IMG/VR virus record: IMGVR_UViG_3300017527_000325
Coordinates: 1-40,211 of that record
Length of the DNA stretch: 40,211 nucleotides
Source of the DNA: a virus
Strand: one strand, 5' to 3'
How positions within the stretch are numbered: position 1 is the stretch's first letter; the number at the start of each line of letters is the position of its first letter. Below, one piece after another: positions 15,245 through 23,620 of the stretch. A program made the translations under genes and the position numbers. The notes below the pieces were generated by a model, which worked only from the letters and a program-made list of their open reading frames with translations, did not search any database and was not told the origin of the DNA.

Positions 15245-15670
15245 ATGGGTGGATGGGGAAAAAGAACTAAAGCTCTCTATAGATGGGTGCCTATACTTAG
15301 TGGTCCTAATAAAGGAAAAATGGTTCGACGTTATTGGAAAACTAGGGAGGGTATGGAGAAGAGTTTGAGGAATACCTATGGCAAAACCAAAGAGCAGGCC
15401 GAGAGTATCTGGTTAGGATTTGGTGAGGAGATGAAACACTATGCTATAGATGCTTTCGCTAGGGGTTGCCAAAGAGAAATTACCCGATATATGACTAAGA
15501 AACTACCAATATCTAAAAAACGAAACAAAGGTATAGCGGAGAAAATGACTGATGCATTAAAAAGAGCAGGTAGGAAAGAAATAGGGCGCATCGTTAGAAA
15601 AGGAGTCAAGAAAGCATCAGAGCCGTTAACCAGAGCCGAACGCGAAGCTATATACAGAGAATTTGAATAG
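15245..15670 (+). CDS. Y-x-R-x-[FW] domain protein with helical tail (141 aa)
   Basis: Residues 10-42 form a GPNKG-subtype domain copy with a variant core (WVPILSGPNKGKMVRRYWK), where Trp replaces the usual Phe. The C-terminal 95 residues are basic and helical, with KLPISKKRNKGIAEKMTDAL and an Arg/Lys-rich end. AAGGAGTTAATT precedes ATG 15245. It lies tightly between other small structural-region genes. The helical tail differs from those of the other family members, consistent with one shared targeting domain attached to diverse payloads. Confidence 0.75.
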   Translation: MGGWGKRTKALYRWVPILSGPNKGKMVRRYWKTREGMEKSLRNTYGKTKEQAESIWLGFGEEMKHYAIDAFARGCQREITRYMTKKLPISKKRNKGIAEKMTDALKRAGRKEIGRIVRKGVKKASEPLTRAEREAIYREFE

Positions 15671-15681
15671 GAGTTTCTGTT

Positions 15682-16395
15682 ATGCCAAGAACTAAAGAAA
15701 ACCAAAAGTTCAGTAAACCTGAAAAACCAAGCAATACTTATAAGTGGCAATTGGTTGTAACAAGAATGTATGGTAACACTATGGGGAAGGTGTATAAAAG
15801 AACCTTTAAAACTGAACGGGAGATGAATTTATACATTGAAAGGAACTCTGATACTGATGAGGTTCCTGTTGCTGCGTATAAGGATTGGGAGTATGATTTA
15901 GGAGCACCTAAAGATAAAAATTTACTTGGTAATTTAATGCAAGGAGCTAAGAATCGTTTAGGATTCTATGAATTATCTCAGGATGAGCGTTTTTTCTTAT
16001 TGGGTTTTAAAGAAGAGCATGGACGATTTCCACACATGTGGGAAAATCCTTTTATGTTTGATCGTGCTGGAGCATTAATTGACACTGCTTTTACAGCATC
16101 CGCTATATATGGGGGCCCTGCCCTTGCTAGACAATTAACAAAAGGATTGCTTAAAGGAGTATCTCTCGCTGTAGAAAAGAAACTCGCCAAGATGACAAAA
16201 TCTCAAATTAAGAAATATGTTAAGAACTTTGGCCGCGCTCAAATATCTAAAAACTCAGGAGTTAAGGATGCCATAAAAAGAGGAGCCAAATATACCTGGA
16301 CTGGTGGAAAAACGGCCATGAATTTAGAATATAAAACTTGGATAGTAGAAGAATACACTAATCTGGCAAAAGATGCAGTTAATGCATTAAAGTGA
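15682..16395 (+). CDS. Y-x-R-x-F domain protein with Gly/Ala-rich helical region (237 aa)
   Basis: A domain copy at about residues 22-53 (VVTRMYGNTMGKVYKRTFKT) is followed by a linker, a FFLLGFKEEHGRFPHMW segment (about 105-121), and a moderately hydrophobic Ala-rich helix (TAFTASAIYGGPALA, about 136-150). Basic amphipathic helices then run to the end. A GGAG with long spacing precedes ATG 15682. The arrangement (domain first, then potentially membrane-active helices) parallels the 13483 protein. Its function is unknown; an internal head protein is one possibility. Confidence 0.72.
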   Translation: MPRTKENQKFSKPEKPSNTYKWQLVVTRMYGNTMGKVYKRTFKTEREMNLYIERNSDTDEVPVAAYKDWEYDLGAPKDKNLLGNLMQGAKNRLGFYELSQDERFFLLGFKEEHGRFPHMWENPFMFDRAGALIDTAFTASAIYGGPALARQLTKGLLKGVSLAVEKKLAKMTKSQIKKYVKNFGRAQISKNSGVKDAIKRGAKYTWTGGKTAMNLEYKTWIVEEYTNLAKDAVNALK

Positions 16396-16402
16396 GGAAA
16401 CA

Positions 16403-16693
16403 ATGCCTGAAGCAAGTATCGTAGAAGGAAGAGAGATTTTAGAAAGATTGGAAGAACAAATCAATGTTTATAGAAGAATAATTGATTTTAAGATTTCAAA
16501 TAATACTGTTGAAGTGACTGAAGAACCTTCACTTGAAAGCGAGGTGGTAGAAAGAAAAATAGCTAGATCGAGTATAGCTAATGAATTCACATTAGATCAA
16601 TTGAATGAAAAAATAGACTCGATAATTACTGAAAGAAATCGGATTTTAGTTGCTATGCGGCAATTTGAATCTACTGAATTATTCACTTATTAA
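16403..16693 (+). CDS. Hypothetical coiled-coil protein (96 aa)
   Basis: A short protein with a heptad-like N-terminal helix (REILERLEEQINVYRRIIDF) and a second helix (LDQLNEKIDSIITERNRILV) joined by an acidic linker, forming a likely helical hairpin. GAGGAAACA precedes ATG 16403. It lies between the domain-protein array and the scaffold gene. Small helical-hairpin proteins are common in phage head modules, but no specific family is recognised. It lacks the repeated domain. Confidence 0.72.
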   Translation: MPEASIVEGREILERLEEQINVYRRIIDFKISNNTVEVTEEPSLESEVVERKIARSSIANEFTLDQLNEKIDSIITERNRILVAMRQFESTELFTY

Positions 16694-16745
16694 GGGTTGA
16701 TCCCTAAATCGGATCTCCTAATTGAATGAAGGAGACTTATTAAAA

Positions 16746-17483
16746 ATGGTAGAACCAATAAAAAAAGACACTGACAATAAAGAAACTCCTCCTGTAAAAC
16801 CGGATGAGACACCGTTAGCTGACAAAGACACTTCGAAATACACAGAGATTGAGAAAGACAAGTACATAGAAACTCTGAAGTATGAGAATGCCAAACGTCG
16901 AATCACTAACAAGACTCTCCAAGAAACGCAGACTAAGACTGAGAGCCTTTTGTCTGAAACTGTCACAAAATTAGAAGAGGCCACCTCAAGACTCACAGAA
17001 CTTGAATCTAAGGAAAAAGCCGCTGAATTAAAAGACGCATCGGCTTTAGAAAAGGCGACTGCTGATTTGGATGAGGAGCGAAAAAAGGTGTCGGACCTCA
17101 CTTCTAAAGTATCTAAGTACGATGAAAGACTGGCTACTCAAAATCAGAAACTGCAGGTCCAAGAAAGAAAATTTACAATTGACAGGCTGGTAACTCAGCT
17201 TGGTTATACCTTTTCATCAGCTTATGAAAGAGATGGATTTATATCATCAGTGACACAACAGAACGAAGACGGGACGTTTGTCATGGGAGATGAGGAAATT
17301 ATTTTGGAAGCTAAGCAATTTGTTCAAAAATCCAAAACTCCACCAAAAACTCCCGATGGAGGTCCTCCAAACAGACATACAGAAACACCGCTTTCGGAAG
17401 AAATCAATGCCCTTCTTAAAAAGGATCATTTGAACGAAACCGAGAAAACGCGTTTGGACGAGCTTCTGGAGAAGGTGGGGTAA
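16746..17483 (+). CDS. Putative scaffolding protein (245 aa)
   Basis: Called from position directly before the major capsid gene and from composition. A Pro/Asp-rich N-terminus is followed by a long coiled coil (about residues 35-150, rich in Glu, Lys, Thr, Leu). Then come a short ordered segment (RLVTQLGYTFSSAYERDGFI) and a Pro-rich, charged C-terminus ending in a helix (LDELLEKVG), the usual capsid-binding end of scaffolds. It would template procapsid assembly and then leave. ATG 16746 is chosen over TTG 16722, which lies upstream of the GAAGGAG; spacing from that site is rather long. Confidence 0.8.
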   Translation: MVEPIKKDTDNKETPPVKPDETPLADKDTSKYTEIEKDKYIETLKYENAKRRITNKTLQETQTKTESLLSETVTKLEEATSRLTELESKEKAAELKDASALEKATADLDEERKKVSDLTSKVSKYDERLATQNQKLQVQERKFTIDRLVTQLGYTFSSAYERDGFISSVTQQNEDGTFVMGDEEIILEAKQFVQKSKTPPKTPDGGPPNRHTETPLSEEINALLKKDHLNETEKTRLDELLEKVG

Positions 17484-17509
17484 AACCACTACTCTGGAGG
17501 TAACATATT

Positions 17510-18532
17510 ATGACTGATGTATTACATTTAAACACTAACACAGCATCTGACCTCGACTATTGGAGGCCGTTTATTTGGGCCAAAAAGGTTTATGAAGAGG
17601 CCAAAACCCGCATGTATTGGAATCGGTTCTCCGGTCCTGAAGGCTCCGGAATGCCGGTTATCGTAAAACGTGATCTCATCACGCAACCCGGTCAGGCTAT
17701 TTACATTAGCCAATTGGCACATCTCACTGGATCTGGCCGTTCAGGTACCCAAAAATTGAGAGGGTACGAAGAGAAATTAACGATTCGCAGGGTGACTTGC
17801 ACTCCTGTATGGTATCGTCATGCCGTTTCCGATGATGTGATCGCTGAAAAGCAAATTAATCAGAACTTCCGGTCCAAAGCTCAGCCCGCATTATCATATT
17901 GGATGGCAAAGAAAATGGATACCTCCATGTGGACAGCGGCAAGAGTCAACACCGCTTCGGGATTTGAAAGCACTGTCCCTTCAGTTCTTTATGGAAATGA
18001 CGCCACCAGTCAGTTTACGATCGACTCTGCTGATGATTTTGGTGTTGCTGAAATCCGTAAAGCTGCTGCAGTTTTGGAAGGTAACGACATCCCTCGAATT
18101 CGCATCTCCGGAATGCCGGCAGGTGAAGGGTACTATCTCTGTTTCATCCATCCTTATCAAGCGTACAGCTTGAAGAATGATTCTGAATGGATTGACAATA
18201 TGCAAGAGGCGTATTCTCGTGGTAGAGATAATCCTCTCTTTACTGGTGCCCTGGGTGAAGTTGATGGCGTCATCGTTCATTCTACTACCCAAGCAGTGCG
18301 TGAACAAAACGCAGATTCCCCTGCAATGTATACTTCCAGGGCAGTAATCATGGGACAAGAGGCCCTTTGCCGTGGCATGAATGAGGAAGTTGTTTGGACA
18401 GAACAAGTTGAAGATTATGACTTCGAACTTGGCATCGGTGTTCGAGCGGCTTGGCATGACCTAATTTTGAGCTCCAAAGCTCTGGTACATGTCATCACAG
18501 CCTGCTCCAACCCTGATGGTTCTGACTCTTAA
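17510..18532 (+). CDS. Major capsid protein, N4 gp56 family (340 aa)
   Basis: Length and motifs match the N4-gp56-type HK97-fold capsid family: GMPVIVKRDL near residue 45, a tyrosine/aromatic-rich middle, YLCFIHPYQAYSLKND (about 207-222) and NPLFTGALGEVDGVIVH (about 240-256), then an IMGQEAL segment. It forms the icosahedral shell. A clear CTGGAGGTAAC site precedes ATG 17510. Codon choice looks more GC-rich than in neighbouring genes, as expected for the most highly expressed virion gene. A long hairpin follows the stop. Confidence 0.93.
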   Translation: MTDVLHLNTNTASDLDYWRPFIWAKKVYEEAKTRMYWNRFSGPEGSGMPVIVKRDLITQPGQAIYISQLAHLTGSGRSGTQKLRGYEEKLTIRRVTCTPVWYRHAVSDDVIAEKQINQNFRSKAQPALSYWMAKKMDTSMWTAARVNTASGFESTVPSVLYGNDATSQFTIDSADDFGVAEIRKAAAVLEGNDIPRIRISGMPAGEGYYLCFIHPYQAYSLKNDSEWIDNMQEAYSRGRDNPLFTGALGEVDGVIVHSTTQAVREQNADSPAMYTSRAVIMGQEALCRGMNEEVVWTEQVEDYDFELGIGVRAAWHDLILSSKALVHVITACSNPDGSDS

Positions 18533-18539
18533 AAAATAG

Positions 18540-18580
18540 CCTGGTGAATAGAGGGGTATGAAACCCCTCTGACCAGGAGG
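18540..18580 (+). promoter_or_regulatory. Two-step hairpin overlapping the next ribosome site
   Basis: Outer stem CCTGGT (18540-18545) pairs with ACCAGG (18572-18577). Inner stem AGAGGGG (18550-18556) pairs with CCCCTCT (18564-18570) around a seven-base loop. The 3' outer arm shares its AGG with the AGGAGG ribosome site (18575-18580) of the next gene. There is no U-tract, so this is more likely an mRNA-stabilising, RNase-processing or translation-tuning structure than a terminator. Confidence 0.65.
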
Positions 18581-18586
18581 TAATAA

Positions 18587-19063
18587 ATGCCCTTTCAAAA
18601 TTATGTAGAGTTTTTAAAATATGTAGGTTCTAAATCTTCAGGGACTATGAATGTCAGAAAACTTCATCCATTAAGTCCGTGGAGACGTATGCCGTATTCC
18701 GCAGGAATGAGATTGCGGATAGATGAACAGATTCCCCGACAAGTAGCAGAAACATTAGTTTCCCAATATCCGAAATTATTTAAAATAGACAAGGAAGAGA
18801 TCTCCGTAGGGGAGGCATTCCGTGATCAATTAAATTTGCTGATGTGTAATTTCATCGAAGATATGGAATTAGACAATATGTTCATGTCTGTTAAGCAATC
18901 AGCAGATGAATTGACTTCTGGAGACGTTCCGAGAGAAGTTTCATTTGAAAACCAATTTAACTTCCTCTTGGGGGACTTTCGTGATTTAAATCCGGATCAA
19001 GTGGCTAAGATTTTGAAGAAGTGTATGGCTGAATTTCGAAAATATATGTCCGAGGAATCTTAA
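18587..19063 (+). CDS. Hypothetical protein after major capsid (158 aa)
   Basis: I do not recognise this protein. ATG 18587 has an excellent AGGAGG site, part of which lies in the hairpin above. The N-terminal half is basic with a beta-like stretch (RRMPYSAGMRLRIDEQ); the C-terminal half is acidic and helical (QVAKILKKCMAEFRKYM). The position right after the capsid gene is typical of head-completion, adaptor or decoration proteins, and this remains a positional guess. It is followed by a 91-base structured spacer. Confidence 0.75.
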   Translation: MPFQNYVEFLKYVGSKSSGTMNVRKLHPLSPWRRMPYSAGMRLRIDEQIPRQVAETLVSQYPKLFKIDKEEISVGEAFRDQLNLLMCNFIEDMELDNMFMSVKQSADELTSGDVPREVSFENQFNFLLGDFRDLNPDQVAKILKKCMAEFRKYMSEES

Positions 19064-19154
19064 TTGCGCAGTTAGCTACCGGCTGCGCTTAGGGTGGCCC
19101 TTAGAACCAGTTGCCCATTCTGGGGACCACCTACCCAACTTAGGGGGGGGAATT
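19064..19154 (+). ncRNA. Structured spacer with two hairpins
   Basis: This non-coding gap holds two hairpins. GCGCAG (19066-19071) pairs with CTGCGC (19083-19088). GGTGGCCC (19093-19100) pairs with GGG (19123-19125) and CCACC (19127-19131) across one bulged A. A run of eight G (19143-19150) then acts as, or hides, the ribosome site for ATG 19155. GC content is far above the surroundings. It could be a terminator, a processing site or a cis-regulatory RNA. It does not fold as a tRNA. Confidence 0.45.
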
Positions 19155-19496
19155 ATGCCAGCAAAGCAGATATTTAAAACAACCGTCAAAAGAGTCCGTA
19201 AAAGAGTTTATGCATTAGGTTCCGAATATACACGCTACTTTAAAAGCAATTCTGAAAAAAAGATGATAGTAGATAGAATCACTTCTAATCAGGCAAATTC
19301 CCTAGTTAGAAAATATGCTGGAAAAGAGAAAATGCCCATTCATTATGATTTCAGTGATAAGTTCGGGGAAGAAGTAGCGTCTAAAGTTAGGCAAATTGCC
19401 AAAAGACGATATGGAGTACCGTTACATTACGATGCACAAGATGCATTGGTAAAAATAAGACATCAAGTTTGGGATGCGAAAGGCTGGGCCAAATAA
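19155..19496 (+). CDS. Y-x-R-Y-F domain protein, paralogue of 25596 protein (113 aa)
   Basis: A near-consensus GS-subtype copy of the repeated domain lies at about residues 6-39 (TVKRVRKRVYALGSEYTRYF). A C-terminal region of about 70 residues follows that aligns with that of the protein at 25596 (NQANSLVRKY versus RANALIKAY; KRRYG versus FSKYG). The two are therefore full-length paralogues on either side of the first sugar-modification block. A poly-G ribosome site precedes ATG 19155, and the stop abuts the TTG start of the glycosyltransferase fusion. Confidence 0.78.
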   Translation: MPAKQIFKTTVKRVRKRVYALGSEYTRYFKSNSEKKMIVDRITSNQANSLVRKYAGKEKMPIHYDFSDKFGEEVASKVRQIAKRRYGVPLHYDAQDALVKIRHQVWDAKGWAK

Positions 19497-22241
19497 TTGT
19501 TAGCAAGACATCTTTTCAGAACTAAGAAAATCCACCATCAAAGGAATGAATATACGTTTACCACTGAGTGGAAACCTGTTCCCACTATTTCTTTATTTAA
19601 AAAACTAAAAACTTATAAGAATAGCTTTGAGGTTATCTGCAATTTTGATCTGAGACCCTTTGAACAAATACACAAACACATAGTCTTTGACAAAGATCTA
19701 GTTAAAACAGCTAGAAGATCTGTAGCTAAAAAGCTTTCAAGAATACCTTTTGTAGTAAAACAAGCTTATAGAGTAGATGAAGGTATTTACATATTTAAAA
19801 TTATAAATTATGATAAGCTCAGATTTAATGAAGTAGGGAATTTGGATAGGGATGTTAAGGTTTTGATATACAGATCGCTAGGTGGACTTGGTGATATAAT
19901 CATGACTTTCCCAATTCTACAAGCGTCGCACGAAAACTATGTCAACTACGACATAACATATGCTTGTCCAGGAAAATTCCTGCCATTAGTAGAAAATAAC
20001 CCGTATTGCAAAGCTCGTGAATTCAATATTCAATTAACAAAAGAGCCGTGGGATCTCATAGTTGATATGACTAAAGATTGTATAAAATACGAAATTAGTC
20101 ACCAACCCGATGTGGACAAAAATAGAGTTGAGATTTTTAGAGATGCCTGTGGTTTAGGGTACAATAAAAATATAAGACCCAAATTATACCTATCTGAGTC
20201 AGAAATAGCTTTAGCTAAACATGAACTTGAAGGAACTGGTTTAAAAATAGGATTGGTAATTGACGCCAACGCTAAAGTTCGCAAGTGGCATAAATTCCCT
20301 CAACTAAGAAATGAATTATTAAAGAAATATCCAGATTCTACGATTTTAGAGATCAGAATCAGTAAACCAAAGGATTGGAAAGAACATCCAAGAGTAAGGG
20401 GGATTTTTGATAGACCAATTAGAGAAGTTGCTGCTCTTGTTAATGAATGTGATTTAGTTATTTCTCCAGATACGGGTATAGCACATATCTCCTCAGCTTT
20501 AAGAATCCCAACTTTGTGGATATTTACTCATATAGATGGTGCAATTAGAACCAAGAATTATGACAATGCTTGGTATATAATGAGTGACTTTAAAGAATGT
20601 CCGGTTGGAAAACCCTGTTGGTATGAGATTTCCTGTTCAGATCAATTATATGAAAAAACCCCAAATCCTTATTGTTCTAGCTCTATATCAGTTGTGGATG
20701 TTATGGAAAAAGCCAAGGAGATTCTGAGCATACCCAACATATCGTATTGTGTTGTTTCATATAACCAGAATGAAATAACTGAGCGTTGTATAGGTCTTAT
20801 TAACAAGTTCAAGAAGTATAACGATGAAGTGATTCTGGTGGATAATGGTAGCGAAATTCTACCCAATGTCGATGTTCGTACTTTCATAACTAATGATGAG
20901 AATAAAGGCTGCATCCTTGCCAGAAACCAAGCTCTGCAAGCAGCCCGAGGCCGTCATGTGTTGACATTAGATAATGATCAATATGTATCACTTTCTTCTA
21001 TCCATAGGCTTATGAACATGGACGAAGATATTGTAGGGGTCGAGGCGTGGTCGATGGATGATGCCGGATATGCTTTCGATATAAATGAGAACAAAGGACC
21101 ACTCGCTTATGTAGGTGCCGGGGGAATGCTTACGAAGAGAGATATTTGGGAAGATCTCGGGTATTTTGATGAACAATACGCACCTGCTTGGTTTGAAGAC
21201 CCTGATATTTGTTTCTATGCTAAGGAGAAAGGGTATAGTATTAATTATGTCGAAGATCACAGAATAGAGCATCTGGCACACCGAACAATATCGGCCCAAA
21301 CAACTTTTGATTCAAAAAGAGCCTGGGATCGAAGTCATCTATTATTTATGGATAAGTGGTCTAAACGCGGTGTTAGAAAAAAGCCGAAAATTACGATCAT
21401 CGTCGATGTCGTTGGTTGGGCATGGGACTATAAAACCCGCCAAATTGTTCGCTATTTATCTGATGAGTTTGATTTTGAAGTTATATACGGTCCACCCACC
21501 AATTTAGGTCAGATAGAGAATCTCTTTACTTTCGAATGCAATAAACGTTATATGGGTACTGTTACATATAATGCTCTCATTACTGGAGTAACCGCTCATG
21601 TATATCAGAATTTTAATGGCCATGGTGAGATTTTAAAGAATGCTGCGGGTGTACATGCCAATTCAAAGATGTTGTATGATGAAGTTAAAAGTTATAATCC
21701 CAACACTTTTTATACTCCAAATGGGGTCGATATAGAACTTTTTAAGTATGAACCTCTTGAAAAAAGAGACCATCTGGTTGCTGGGTTTGTTGGAAAGGAT
21801 ATAAAGAGAAAAGGGCTGAGGGATTTTATTATACCAGCATGTGAAAAAGCTGGAGTTGTCCTTAAGATGAATATAAACAAGGCCAGAAGGTCATCCACTA
21901 TTAAATTAGAGGATATGCACGAATTCTATGAAGGGGTCGATGTTATTATCATCGCTTCTGATATGGATGGGACACCTAATCAACTTCTTGAAGGGGCTGC
22001 TGTTGGTCGCACGTTTATTTCGAATGCCATAGGGAACGTGCCTGAATTTCAATGTACTGATAATGGATTTATTGTTGAACGAGAGATAGATTCTTATATT
22101 GAAGCTCTAAATTATCTTAAAGAAAACAGAGATGTGTGTGAACGAATGGGCAAAATGGCACGTCTTACAGTGGAGAAAGAATGGACTTGGGAACATCAAG
22201 TAGAGAATTACCGAAACTTATTTAGAAAGGTAGCCGTATGA
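19497..22241 (+). CDS. Triple-domain glycosyltransferase fusion (914 aa)
   Basis: Three transferase modules are joined. About residues 120-400 resemble GT9 heptosyltransferases (RSLGGLGDIIMTFPILQA at 125; SPDTGIAH near 323). About 415-625 are a GT2-type GT-A fold (SYCVVSYNQNE, then VDNGSE, NKGCILARNQAL and LDNDQ). About 629-914 resemble GT4 (TPNGVD near 740; SDMDGTPNQLLEGAAVG near 820). The first 115 residues match nothing known. Such a chain could add several sugars in sequence. The start is TTG 19497, directly after the previous stop; it overlaps the next gene by four bases. Donor and acceptor are unknown. Confidence 0.85.
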   Translation: MLARHLFRTKKIHHQRNEYTFTTEWKPVPTISLFKKLKTYKNSFEVICNFDLRPFEQIHKHIVFDKDLVKTARRSVAKKLSRIPFVVKQAYRVDEGIYIFKIINYDKLRFNEVGNLDRDVKVLIYRSLGGLGDIIMTFPILQASHENYVNYDITYACPGKFLPLVENNPYCKAREFNIQLTKEPWDLIVDMTKDCIKYEISHQPDVDKNRVEIFRDACGLGYNKNIRPKLYLSESEIALAKHELEGTGLKIGLVIDANAKVRKWHKFPQLRNELLKKYPDSTILEIRISKPKDWKEHPRVRGIFDRPIREVAALVNECDLVISPDTGIAHISSALRIPTLWIFTHIDGAIRTKNYDNAWYIMSDFKECPVGKPCWYEISCSDQLYEKTPNPYCSSSISVVDVMEKAKEILSIPNISYCVVSYNQNEITERCIGLINKFKKYNDEVILVDNGSEILPNVDVRTFITNDENKGCILARNQALQAARGRHVLTLDNDQYVSLSSIHRLMNMDEDIVGVEAWSMDDAGYAFDINENKGPLAYVGAGGMLTKRDIWEDLGYFDEQYAPAWFEDPDICFYAKEKGYSINYVEDHRIEHLAHRTISAQTTFDSKRAWDRSHLLFMDKWSKRGVRKKPKITIIVDVVGWAWDYKTRQIVRYLSDEFDFEVIYGPPTNLGQIENLFTFECNKRYMGTVTYNALITGVTAHVYQNFNGHGEILKNAAGVHANSKMLYDEVKSYNPNTFYTPNGVDIELFKYEPLEKRDHLVAGFVGKDIKRKGLRDFIIPACEKAGVVLKMNINKARRSSTIKLEDMHEFYEGVDVIIIASDMDGTPNQLLEGAAVGRTFISNAIGNVPEFQCTDNGFIVEREIDSYIEALNYLKENRDVCERMGKMARLTVEKEWTWEHQVENYRNLFRKVAV

Positions 22242-22927
22242 TACTAGATGTATGTAGAACATCTTCCTCTCGTCTTGATCAGTTAGTTGCAAGTACTGAA
22301 GATATAATAAGAGGTGGATTTCTTAAATTCAATGGGCACTTGAGACAAATTTTACACGAAGATTTTGTAAACAAAGATGAATCAAAGAAGATTATGAACT
22401 GGGCCACCAATTCAAATTATTTCGATGTAATAATTTACGACGATCCTCCTGTGAGTATTGGATGCTCATTAAATAAGTGTTTGGCTAATGTTTCATCTAA
22501 ATATATGCTTCATTGGCAAGACGATTGGGTGGCGTCAAGATCAATAGACCTAGACCTCTGTATTAAAATTATGGAGGAGAATGAAGACGTAAACCAGATC
22601 TGTTTCAATAAACGTAAAACATTTTTTAAGAAATATAAGTGGGAGAAAGAGGAAGTTATAAAAAGTGGAGTTACGTTAACTACAGACCCTCACTTTACTT
22701 TTATACCAGCAATTTGGAGAATGAGTTTTATTGAACGATATTTGCACGAGCCGATTAACAGTTTGAATTATGTCTGGGAAATAAATGATGCTATGAAAGG
22801 CAATAGGAAAATGCCACCAAATGCTCAATGGGTTATAGAGAATACAGGAACGTATTTCTTTGGTCCTAGAGGAAACAGAGCCTATGTAAAACATATCGGC
22901 CATAACAATTCTATGAGATTAAGGTAG
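22238..22927 (+). CDS. GT2-like glycosyltransferase, tandem paralogue 1 (229 aa)
   Basis: A compact GT-A-type protein. It has an N-terminal strand with CRTSSSRLDQL, a GCSLNKCLANV helix as in GT2 enzymes (the usual G-x-A-x-N region), and the metal-binding-like LHWQDDW (about residues 91-97). It aligns along its whole length with the next gene, sharing HW(Q/E)DD(W/F), DVNQI.FN.R, PAIW and WVIEN.GTY.FG, so the pair arose by duplication. ATGA overlap with the fusion gene indicates coupled translation. The sugar and acceptor cannot be told from sequence. Confidence 0.72.
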   Translation: MILDVCRTSSSRLDQLVASTEDIIRGGFLKFNGHLRQILHEDFVNKDESKKIMNWATNSNYFDVIIYDDPPVSIGCSLNKCLANVSSKYMLHWQDDWVASRSIDLDLCIKIMEENEDVNQICFNKRKTFFKKYKWEKEEVIKSGVTLTTDPHFTFIPAIWRMSFIERYLHEPINSLNYVWEINDAMKGNRKMPPNAQWVIENTGTYFFGPRGNRAYVKHIGHNNSMRLR

Positions 22928-22930
22928 TAA

Positions 22931-23620
22931 ATGAAAGAAATAACTATAATGATAGATTCGGGATCGCGTCCATTTTTATTAGAGCAAACTTTACCAACTA
23001 TAGTTAGTTCTATGAAATATCAAGGACCTCTTAGGTGGATATTTCACGAAGTGTGGATAGACTCAGATTTATCAAGAGAGAATTTGAAGTTTATTTCTTC
23101 TAATTACCCTGAATTTGAAATAATGGAGCAGAGAAATCCAAAAGGGGAGGGCATATCTATAAATAATGTATTAACAGAAACTAAAACAAAGTACTTTGTT
23201 CATTGGGAAGATGATTTTATAGCTTTAAGAGACATTCCTTTAGACGACTCTGTATCTATTATGGAGAGTTCGCCTGATGTTAACCAAATAGCTTTTAACA
23301 GAAGAGATACTATGGTCAATTGTAGTGATTTCTTTAAAAAAGAGATAATTACCAAGGACGGATTTAAATTAGTTACTTCTCCTCATTGGCGGTATACTCC
23401 AGCTATATGGAATCTTGATTGGATCATACCGAGATGGGAGGTATATGAAGGGAATAATTCCCATTGGCACATAAATAAGAAACTACAAAAAGATTGTGGA
23501 GACAAAACTGCTGATTGGGTTATTGAGAATATGGGGACTTACTATTTTGGTAAGTTTGATGAAAAGGCCTTTTGCAAACACGTTGGTGATGGATATTCAA
23601 ATAGGAACCCCAAAATATGA
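22931..23620 (+). CDS. GT2-like glycosyltransferase, tandem paralogue 2 (229 aa)
   Basis: Paralogue of the gene just upstream and identical in length. It shares the GEGISINNVL helix, VHWEDDF (acidic metal-binding pair), DVNQIAFNRR, PAIWNLDWI and WVIENMGTYYFGKF. The N-terminus (ITIMIDSGSRPFLLEQTL) is a typical first Rossmann-like strand and helix of GT2 proteins. It starts three bases after the upstream stop, with a poor ribosome site, and its stop overlaps the next start (ATGA). Divergence between the pair suggests different donor or acceptor specificity. Confidence 0.72.
   Translation: MKEITIMIDSGSRPFLLEQTLPTIVSSMKYQGPLRWIFHEVWIDSDLSRENLKFISSNYPEFEIMEQRNPKGEGISINNVLTETKTKYFVHWEDDFIALRDIPLDDSVSIMESSPDVNQIAFNRRDTMVNCSDFFKKEIITKDGFKLVTSPHWRYTPAIWNLDWIIPRWEVYEGNNSHWHINKKLQKDCGDKTADWVIENMGTYYFGKFDEKAFCKHVGDGYSNRNPKI

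Noticed and set aside
16694-16745. Terminator before the scaffold gene (GGGTTGATCCC near 16694)
   Set aside because: The stem would be only three base pairs with no U-tract, and the scaffold and capsid genes should stay in the same transcript.
17981-18457. 158-residue open frame on the minus strand inside the capsid gene
   Set aside because: The capsid frame matches the N4 gp56 family; the minus frame has Cys/Ile-rich composition and no ribosome site. It is a shadow.
7753-18532. Prophage interpretation (integrated in a bacterial chromosome)
   Set aside because: No integrase, excisionase, attachment repeat or bacterial housekeeping gene was seen; all genes fit a phage genome on one strand. 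A prophage extending beyond the window cannot be excluded, but nothing supports it.
19064-19154. tRNA in the GC-rich spacer after the 18587 gene
   Set aside because: The hairpins do not form a cloverleaf, and there is no T-loop GTTCRA sequence or acceptor-stem pairing of 7 bp.
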